11,281 nt of DNA from Acetofilamentum sp. (GTDB taxonomy: Bacteria > Bacteroidota > Bacteroidia > Bacteroidales > JAADGE01). The stretch is taken from positions 1-11,281 of the forward strand of contig DYOJ01000053.1 of assembly GCA_020720705.1 (NCBI GenBank), in the 5' to 3' direction. Positions within the stretch are counted from its first letter, which is position 1, and each line of letters begins with the position of its first letter. This document shows, piece after piece, positions 5,907-11,281 of this stretch. Under the pieces are notes generated by a model, which was not told the DNA's origin, searched no databases, and saw only the letters and a list, made by a program, of their open reading frames with translations. Made by a program: the position numbers and the translations under genes.

Positions 5907-7052
5907 ATGCACAAAAATTCAAAAATTTACATTGCAGGACATCGCGGAATGGTTGGCAGCGCAATCGCTCGAAACCTGAAACAGAAAGGATACAACAATC
6001 TGATATTCAGAACAAAATCAGAACTAAACCTATTAATTCAGACTGAAGTAAATCTTTTTTTTGAAACAGAAAAACCCGAATATGTTTTTTTGGCGGCAGC
6101 AAAAGTCGGCGGAATTGTCGCAAATAATACTTACAGAGCAGAGTTTATTTACGACAATCTTCAAATACAAAACAATATCATTCAGGCAAGTTACATTCAC
6201 AAGGTTAAGAAATTAATTTTTCTGGGCAGCTCGTGTATCTATCCTAAAAACAGCCCTCAACCCATGAGCGAGCAATATCTGCTCACAAGCCCCCTCGAAT
6301 ATACAAACGAACCTTATGCAATTGCGAAAATTGCCGGAATAAAATTATGCGAAAGTTATAATTTGCAATACGGCACAAATTTTTTAGCAGTCATGCCCAC
6401 AAATTTGTACGGATACAACGACAATTTCGACTTGGAAAAATCACACGTTTTGCCGGCACTCATTCGGAAAATGCACCTCGGAAAAGCATTACTTGAAAAA
6501 GACGAACAGACCTTGAGAAACGACCTGAATCACAAACCGATAGAAGGCATTGACGGGCAGGCTGAACTTTTTAAGATACAGAATATCCTGAAAAAATACG
6601 GAATTTCCGAAAACTCTGTAACTCTTTGGGGTACAGGAAGTCCGCGTCGTGAATTTCTGCACGCTGACGACCTCGCGGATGCTTGCGTTTATATTGCCGA
6701 AAACGTAGAATTTCAGGATATTTTAAAAAAATCATTTCAGATTGAGACGGTTGAATTTCCGCTTACAAAAACGGAAGTTCGTAATACTCACATCAATATC
6801 GGAACAGGAACTGATATTTCCATAAAAGAACTTGCCGAATTAATTCGCACACAAATAGTCGGTTACGAAGGCAAATTGATTTGGGACAACTCAAAACCTG
6901 ACGGAACTATGCAAAAATTATTGGATGTTAGTAAATTACATGATTTAGGATGGCGCGAAAATATTATTTTTGAAGACGGAATCAAACGTGTATATGAGCA
7001 ATATAAATCAGATAACGATAAACAAACGGATAACTTTTCACATACAGTTTAA
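5907..7052 (+). CDS. fcl: GDP-L-fucose synthase (GDP-4-keto-6-deoxymannose 3,5-epimerase-4-reductase)
   Basis: It converts GDP-4-keto-6-deoxy-D-mannose to GDP-L-fucose with NADPH, the last step of GDP-fucose supply for surface glycans. This extended SDR enzyme has the nucleotide-binding motif GHRGMVGSAI (11-20), then GSSCIYP (107-113) with catalytic Ser and Cys (S109, C110), the Y137-x3-K141 pair (YAIAK), and H180 in SHVLPALIRK, matching E. coli Ser107, Cys109, Tyr136, Lys140 and His179. At 381 residues it is about 60 longer than E. coli Fcl. Most of the extra length is an insertion at about 191-235 before the RREFLHADDLADA segment, as in Bacteroides homologues. The GDP-mannose dehydratase (gmd) gene is not beside it. 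The start is fixed by the MHKNSKIYIAGHRG N-terminus and by the repeat array ending at the ATG. Confidence 0.95.
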   Translation: MHKNSKIYIAGHRGMVGSAIARNLKQKGYNNLIFRTKSELNLLIQTEVNLFFETEKPEYVFLAAAKVGGIVANNTYRAEFIYDNLQIQNNIIQASYIHKVKKLIFLGSSCIYPKNSPQPMSEQYLLTSPLEYTNEPYAIAKIAGIKLCESYNLQYGTNFLAVMPTNLYGYNDNFDLEKSHVLPALIRKMHLGKALLEKDEQTLRNDLNHKPIEGIDGQAELFKIQNILKKYGISENSVTLWGTGSPRREFLHADDLADACVYIAENVEFQDILKKSFQIETVEFPLTKTEVRNTHINIGTGTDISIKELAELIRTQIVGYEGKLIWDNSKPDGTMQKLLDVSKLHDLGWRENIIFEDGIKRVYEQYKSDNDKQTDNFSHTV

Positions 7053-7148
7053 GGTTTACCGTAAAGCATTATTATTGTATCAAATCTCTGAATGTGAATT
7101 GTTTAGCGCAAAATATCGCATCTAATTATTATAATTTTTTGTTAGGAA

Positions 7149-7877
7149 ATGCCTTCCACGATTAAACATATCAACGGTATCGGAGATGTTCTTTTTTCGC
7201 AAACCGCACGAAGTAAGCGTACTACGATACGAATATCTGCCAATGGCGAAGTTCGTGTCAGTATGCCGGCAAGTTACAAACTGTCGGCTGCCGAAAAATT
7301 TGTTTACGAAAAACAAGAATGGATTCTTGAAACCCTGAAAAAAATTCAATCTAAACAAAAAGCAACAGAAAAACTGTTTACACCCTCAACCGATTTTACA
7401 ACGTATGCTCGCCGATTAAAGATTTACGAACTGTCCCCGAACATAAAAATTACAGGACAAATTACACGGGATGAAATACACATAGATTGTCCGGCAGGGT
7501 TCGATTATTCTGACAAAAATTTTCAGGTGTTTGTAAAAAAAATGATACTCAAAGCCTTGACCTCAGAAGCTAAACTCTTTTTACCTAACCGAGCAAAATA
7601 TTTAGCCGACAAATTCGGGTTTACGCTCAATCGTGTAACAGTCAGGGATGTACGCTCGCGATGGGGCAGTTGTTCTTCCGAAAAAAATATCAGCCTAAAC
7701 ATTCATCTGATGCGTTTACCGGAACATTTACGTGATTATATCATTTTGCACGAACTTTGTCATACAAAACATTTGAATCACAGTTCGAAATTCTGGGATT
7801 TGTTAAACGATGTTTCTCAAAAAAAATCAGATGTTTACAAAACTGAATTGAAAAAATTTAATCCGCAAGTTTTTTAG
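7149..7877 (+). CDS. YgjP-like (DUF45) M48-type zinc metallopeptidase family protein
   Basis: A 242-residue soluble protein of the YgjP/DUF45 family. The N-terminal half begins with a beta-rich segment containing the typical basic stretch ARSKRTTIRISANGEVRVSMP (20-40) and QEWILETL helix. The C-terminal half has the family mark VRDVRSRWGSCS (165-176) and the zinc site HELCHTKHLNHSSKFW (201-216): H201, E202 and H205 form HExxH, and H211 is the likely third ligand. The cellular role of the family is not settled; members are usually annotated as M48 family metallopeptidases and some sit in restriction-modification loci. Here it stands alone, about 100 bp after fcl and converging on the symporter gene. 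No restriction genes are near, so a housekeeping form is more likely. Family confidence is high, function unknown. Confidence 0.88.
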   Translation: MPSTIKHINGIGDVLFSQTARSKRTTIRISANGEVRVSMPASYKLSAAEKFVYEKQEWILETLKKIQSKQKATEKLFTPSTDFTTYARRLKIYELSPNIKITGQITRDEIHIDCPAGFDYSDKNFQVFVKKMILKALTSEAKLFLPNRAKYLADKFGFTLNRVTVRDVRSRWGSCSSEKNISLNIHLMRLPEHLRDYIILHELCHTKHLNHSSKFWDLLNDVSQKKSDVYKTELKKFNPQVF

Positions 7878-7978
7878 GCAGACTATAGAAATGAGACTTT
7901 AGATATGAGACACGAGAAATTAATCTAAACATTATCAGCAGATTACTAAAGAAAAAATTATTGTTTTTTTAAAATTCG

Positions 7979-9523
7979 TTACAAAGTGTTATGTTGTTTT
8001 TTCACAAAAAGCAACATCCCGATAAATGTTAATAAACCGTTGAATATTAACAATTCAAAACCAAATTTGTAACCCCAAAACAAAGTTTCGGAATATTTGT
8101 TAACAAAAAATGAAATTATCGGAGACAATACTGCAATGTACGGAATGACTTTATCATTTGTTTTCAATTTTGTCAATAATCCGAACGCAAACATCCCGAG
8201 CAACGGACCATAAGTGTATGCAGCAACTTTGAATATCGCCGTAACAACACTGTCATCGTTCAAGTAATAAAAAAGAAGTATTACCAAAATGGTAATTATT
8301 GAGAATCCAATGTGTACCTTATTTTTGAGCCGCGATGTTTTTCCGGTTTTGTCATTAATGTCCGCCCTTAGAAAATCAATTGTGAAAGCAGTCGTGAGCG
8401 CTGTAAGTGCAGAATCTGCACTGGAAAAAGCGGCTGCAATAATTCCTAAAACAAAAACAACAGCGCCAAACGTTCCGAAATTATTTAGTGCCAAAGTCGG
8501 GAAAAGCTGGTCGGTTCGAGTTTTTCCGTTCAAAGAAGAAAATTGTTCAAGTTTATCACCATGCTCATTAATAAAAGCAAGATATTCAGAAGGATACGAA
8601 AACGGGAGTGCGTGAATGGCATCGTGCACAGGCGTAATAAAAGCGAATAACAAAACACCGACGGACAAAAAAAGCAGGTTTACAGGAATTAACGATAAAC
8701 TCATCCAAACAATATTTTTTTTTGCTTCTTTGGGCGTTTTGCAGGTTAGATTCTTTTGCATCATATCTTGGTCAAGTCCGGTCATCACGATTGCAATAAA
8801 AGCACCGGCAAAAAAATGTTTAAAAAAGTAAGTTCCGGATTTCGGATTCCAATCAAAAATCATGGAATGTTCAGAGTTCGAAATCAAAGACAAAATATCG
8901 GAAGTATTTGTATTTAAGTGCTTAGCAATGATTAAAATACTGATAACAACCGCAGACAAGAGAAACAACGTTTGCAAAGTATCTGTCCAAACGATTGTTT
9001 TTATGCCTGCTTTTCGAGTATAAAGCCAAATCAGCAATAAAGTAAAAGATACCGTAAAGACAAAGGGAACTCCGAAATGGTCAAAAACTCCGATTTGCAG
9101 CACTTGTGCCGCCAAAAACAAACGAAACGAAGAACCGATGACACGAGAAAGCAGAAAAAAAGAAGTTCCGGTTTTATGAGCCTTACTGCCGAACCTTGCA
9201 CCTAAATATTCATAGATTGATACTAAATTTAGTCTGTAATAAAGCGGAATCAACACAAATGCAATCACGGCATATCCAATCAGATAGCCTAAAACCATCT
9301 GAAAATAAAAAAAATTTGACACCCCGACTTCGCCCGGAACTGAAATAAATGTTACCCCCGAAACGGACGCACCAATCATTCCGAAAGCCACCAGATACCA
9401 TGGAGAATTTCTGTTTGCGGTAAAAAAACTTGCAGTATCCGATTTCTTTCCCGTGAAGTATGAAATCAAAAACAACAACAAGAAATATGAAATCAGTACA
9501 AAACTAAAAAGTTCGGGCGACAT
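7979..9523 (-). CDS. Sodium:solute symporter (SSS family)
   Basis: A polytopic inner-membrane transporter of 514 residues with about 13 hydrophobic segments, which uses the sodium gradient to import a small solute. Family marks include FFTANRNSPWYLVAFGMIGASVSGVTFISVPG in the first helices, the GLDQDMMQKNL loop followed by PKEAKKN, and the Na2-site helix AAAFSSADSALTALTTAF with the sodium-binding Ser/Thr residues. The substrate cannot be told from sequence. The frame is open upstream to 9637, but the start at 9523 (MSPELFSFVLISYF) puts the first helix at the N-terminus as is normal, and the longer form would run through the control region and into the divergent kinase gene. It is transcribed away from the kinase gene with 60 bp between the start codons. 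Confidence 0.92.
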   Translation of the reverse strand: MSPELFSFVLISYFLLLFLISYFTGKKSDTASFFTANRNSPWYLVAFGMIGASVSGVTFISVPGEVGVSNFFYFQMVLGYLIGYAVIAFVLIPLYYRLNLVSIYEYLGARFGSKAHKTGTSFFLLSRVIGSSFRLFLAAQVLQIGVFDHFGVPFVFTVSFTLLLIWLYTRKAGIKTIVWTDTLQTLFLLSAVVISILIIAKHLNTNTSDILSLISNSEHSMIFDWNPKSGTYFFKHFFAGAFIAIVMTGLDQDMMQKNLTCKTPKEAKKNIVWMSLSLIPVNLLFLSVGVLLFAFITPVHDAIHALPFSYPSEYLAFINEHGDKLEQFSSLNGKTRTDQLFPTLALNNFGTFGAVVFVLGIIAAAFSSADSALTALTTAFTIDFLRADINDKTGKTSRLKNKVHIGFSIITILVILLFYYLNDDSVVTAIFKVAAYTYGPLLGMFAFGLLTKLKTNDKVIPYIAVLSPIISFFVNKYSETLFWGYKFGFELLIFNGLLTFIGMLLFVKKQHNTL

Positions 9524-9525
9524 GG

Positions 9526-9557
9526 TTTGGTTTATATCGCGCAAAGTTATACATTTG
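9526..9557 (+). promoter_or_regulatory. Predicted promoter of the histidine kinase gene
   Basis: TTTG (9526-9529), a 20-bp spacer and TACATTTG (9550-9557) form a full Bacteroidetes -33/-7 pair. The predicted transcription start is near 9563, about 20 nt before the ATG at 9584, which supports that start over the TTG at 9527. Confidence 0.6.
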
Positions 9558-9571
9558 CACCAATTGTGCAA
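9542..9571 (-). promoter_or_regulatory. Predicted promoter of the symporter gene
   Basis: On the minus strand, TAACTTTG (9549-9542) matches TAnnTTTG. A TTG (9571-9569) lies 19 bp upstream as a -33 element. The predicted start is near 9536, leaving a leader of about 13 nt before the ATG at 9523. It overlaps the kinase promoter almost completely, so the two may compete for polymerase. Confidence 0.5.
9555..9571. promoter_or_regulatory. Candidate operator: perfect inverted repeat in the shared control region
   Basis: TTGCAC-CAATT-GTGCAA is a perfect 6-bp inverted repeat with a 5-bp spacer. Its left arm overlaps the -7 box of the kinase promoter and its right arm contains the -33 TTG of the symporter promoter. 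A dimeric regulator bound here would cover both promoters. No DNA-binding protein is encoded next to it. Confidence 0.45.
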
Positions 9572-9583
9572 GACAAAAAGCGT

Positions 9584-11152
9584 ATGAAAACGAAAGAGGA
9601 TTTGATAAATACGGAAATTGAGCAATTGAAATCTCAAATATCCGAACTCGAAAAACTAAATACGCAACAACAAAATCTATATGTTAACGGAAATACGGTC
9701 ATTTTTCTGTGGAACAACGATTCCGGTTGGACCGTTGATTATGTATCCGAAAATATAAGACGTTTACTCGGATACGAAGTAACGGATTTTCTTTCCGGTA
9801 AAATTAATTATGCAGATATTATTTATCCCGATGATAAAGAAAGGGTACTTGCCGAAGTTACCGAAGCTGTGAGCCGAAAAAAAGGACATTTTGAACATCT
9901 TGACTATCGGATATTTGATGCAGACGGTAATTTGCACTGGATTTACGATTTTACAACAATCATTTATGACAATCAAAAAAATGTGACCCATTTTTACGGG
10001 TACATTTTGGACATATCAAGACGAAAAACCGCCGAACACCGTTTAGCTTTAAGCGAAAAACGCTTCCGAACTGTTTTTGAAAATGCCACTATCGGCTATT
10101 ACAGAACCAGCCCTGACGGAGATATTATGATGGCAAACCCGATGTTGCTTAAAATACTTGAATACAACGATTTACAAGAACTTACACAACACAATGTTGC
10201 TATCGGATATGCAAACCCGGCAGACCGCAGAAAATTTAGAGAATTAATTGAAACACAAGGAGTTGTGTCCGGATATGAATCGGTTTGGCGAACTAAAAAC
10301 GGCAATCACATTTTTGTTCGTGAATATGCCTCCGTAGTCAGAGACGAACAGAACCGAACACTATTTTACGAAGGAACTGTAGAAGATATCAGCATACAAA
10401 AACACTACGAAGCAGAACTGCTCGAAGCCAAAGAAAAAGCTGTCAGAGCTGATAAACTCAAAAGCGCATTTCTTGCAAACATGTCGCACGAAATAAGAAC
10501 ACCTCTGAACGGGATTCTCGGGTTTGCACAACTTCTGAGCGACGAAGAATTGCAAACTGAAACCAGAAAATACTATATCGAAATTATTAACAAAAGCGGC
10601 GAGCAACTTTTACGAATCATCAGCGATGTTTTGGATATGTCCAAAATAGAAGTCGGCGAATTGACCATAAAAAAAACAAATTTCTCGCTCAAAACATTGT
10701 TAAACGATATTTACCTGACATTTCATCGTAGCGCCGAAGTCAAAGGGCTATTTTTCAGGCTCGAAACAGAAGGTTTTGAAACCAATGAAGATACAGTATT
10801 TTCAGATGAGCACCGATTGAAGCAAATATATATGAACCTGATACACAATGCCTTAAAATTCACAGAAACAGGTTTAATAACTTTCGGGACTAAAAAAGAA
10901 GAGACGTTTCTCTCATGTTTTGTTCAAGATACCGGAATAGGCATTCCGCTCGAAAAACAAGAACGAATTTTTGAACGCTACGGAAATGCAGATTCCGAAC
11001 ATGCCATAAAATACGGCGGAGCAGGTTTGGGATTGTCTATTTGTAAAGGTATAACCGAACTTCTGGGAGGAAATATTTATTATGATTCCACATACATTTC
11101 GGGCGCTCGATTCATTTTTCAAATACCGATTGAACAGAAAAAAAAATATTAA
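9584..11152 (+). CDS. Soluble PAS-PAS sensor histidine kinase
   Basis: A 522-residue kinase without membrane segments or signal peptide, so it senses inside the cell. After a short coiled coil (about 8-32) there are two PAS domains. PAS1, about 39-146, is of the PAS_3 type with YRIFDADGNLHWI and ends in the GYILDIS motif. PAS2, about 158-271, ends in EGTVEDIS. Then comes the HisKA domain with H-box MSHEIRTPLNGILGF (phospho-acceptor H302), and the ATPase domain with N-box NLIHNALKF (N422), G1 DTGIGIP (449-455) and G2 GGAGLGLSI (478-486). No receiver domain follows and no response regulator is adjacent, so it is an orphan kinase here. The ATG at 9584 is chosen because the longer frame from 9527 would include the promoter. 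Divergence from the symporter gene suggests joint control. The signal is unknown; PAS domains often sense redox state, oxygen or small ligands. Confidence 0.92.
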   Translation: MKTKEDLINTEIEQLKSQISELEKLNTQQQNLYVNGNTVIFLWNNDSGWTVDYVSENIRRLLGYEVTDFLSGKINYADIIYPDDKERVLAEVTEAVSRKKGHFEHLDYRIFDADGNLHWIYDFTTIIYDNQKNVTHFYGYILDISRRKTAEHRLALSEKRFRTVFENATIGYYRTSPDGDIMMANPMLLKILEYNDLQELTQHNVAIGYANPADRRKFRELIETQGVVSGYESVWRTKNGNHIFVREYASVVRDEQNRTLFYEGTVEDISIQKHYEAELLEAKEKAVRADKLKSAFLANMSHEIRTPLNGILGFAQLLSDEELQTETRKYYIEIINKSGEQLLRIISDVLDMSKIEVGELTIKKTNFSLKTLLNDIYLTFHRSAEVKGLFFRLETEGFETNEDTVFSDEHRLKQIYMNLIHNALKFTETGLITFGTKKEETFLSCFVQDTGIGIPLEKQERIFERYGNADSEHAIKYGGAGLGLSICKGITELLGGNIYYDSTYISGARFIFQIPIEQKKKY

Positions 11153-11236
11153 AATCAGTATTTAGGCATAAGAATTGCATTTAGCAATAAAAAAAACCAC
11201 AAATCTAAATCATTTTTTTTCGTGAGAATATTTTTC

Positions 11237-11244
11237 TACTTTTA
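11237..11244 (+). promoter_or_regulatory. Possible -7 box before a gene starting at the window end
   Basis: TACTTTTA has one mismatch to TAnnTTTG and follows a T-run about 20 bp upstream (from 11211). It would start transcription near 11250, about 22 nt before the ATG at 11272. The inverted repeat AAATGT-N8-ACATTT (11248-11267) lies between. Evidence is weak. Confidence 0.25.
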
Positions 11245-11271
11245 CCGAAATGTAAAATTCGACATTTAGAG

Positions 11272-11281
11272 ATGAACATAG
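11272..11281 (+). CDS. Possible start of a further gene (only the first codons are visible)
   Basis: ATG AAC ATA G opens a frame (Met-Asn-Ile-) that reaches the end of the window without a stop. It follows a 119-bp gap after the kinase stop codon with a weak promoter-like sequence. Nothing can be said about the product. Confidence 0.3.

Noticed and set aside
7898..7929. Inverted repeat TTTAGAT-N18-ATCTAAA between the peptidase and symporter genes
   Set aside because: The stem is short and AT-rich with a long loop, and no U-tract follows on either strand, so it was not called a terminator.
8289..8831. Two open frames on the plus strand inside the symporter gene
   Set aside because: They are antisense to a clear SSS transporter and have no motif or promoter of their own.
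9524..9637. Longer N-termini for the symporter (to 9637) and the kinase (from 9527)
   Set aside because: Both would translate through the shared promoter region and into each other; the shorter starts fit the first membrane helix and the promoter positions.

Overview
The window looks like a chromosomal stretch from an AT-rich member of the Bacteroidetes (Bacteroidota), probably an uncultured Bacteroidales relative. The evidence is a TAnnTTTG-type -7 box (the Bacteroidetes sigma-A consensus) in front of several genes, A-rich start regions without Shine-Dalgarno sites, a long Bacteroidetes-style Lgt of about 410 residues, a GDP-fucose synthase with the Bacteroides-type insertion, and a hemerythrin/LuxR pair known from Porphyromonas and Bacteroides. 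Coding is dense, with short intergenic gaps. No rRNA, tRNA, CRISPR array or insertion sequence was seen.

Layout. Bases 1-1002 hold the end of a P-loop ATPase gene followed 4 bp later by a probable TOPRIM-fold/DUF4276-like protein. This is the usual composition of a two-gene phage-defence module, but the ATPase is cut by the window edge. Bases 1003-1416 are non-coding and hold a complex palindromic element (about 1161-1280) that can fold as one long hairpin or as a branched cruciform. Bases 1417-2954 are a housekeeping pair: lgt (lipoprotein diacylglyceryl transferase) and an FtsB/DivIC-type division protein, overlapping by 4 bp. They converge on birA (minus strand, to 3709) across a short bidirectional terminator.

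Bases 3875-5815 form a tight operon (gaps of 1 bp and -4 bp): APS kinase (cysC), a ScdA/RIC-like hemerythrin di-iron protein, and a LuxR-type regulator whose receiver domain lacks the phospho-acceptor Asp. It links sulfate activation with a probable oxygen/NO/iron-responsive regulatory pair. Next is a 14-bp tandem repeat whose units carry or nearly carry TAAATTTG promoter boxes. It runs right up to the start codon of fcl (GDP-L-fucose synthase). A YgjP-like metallopeptidase follows.

The right part (7979-11152) is a divergent pair: a sodium:solute symporter on the minus strand and a soluble PAS-PAS histidine kinase on the plus strand. They share a 60-bp control region in which both predicted promoters overlap a perfect inverted repeat TTGCAC-N5-GTGCAA. 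A start codon at 11272 may open a further gene beyond the window. The most interesting items are the palindromic element, the promoter-bearing tandem repeat in front of fcl, the compact symporter/kinase control region, and the possible defence pair at the left edge.
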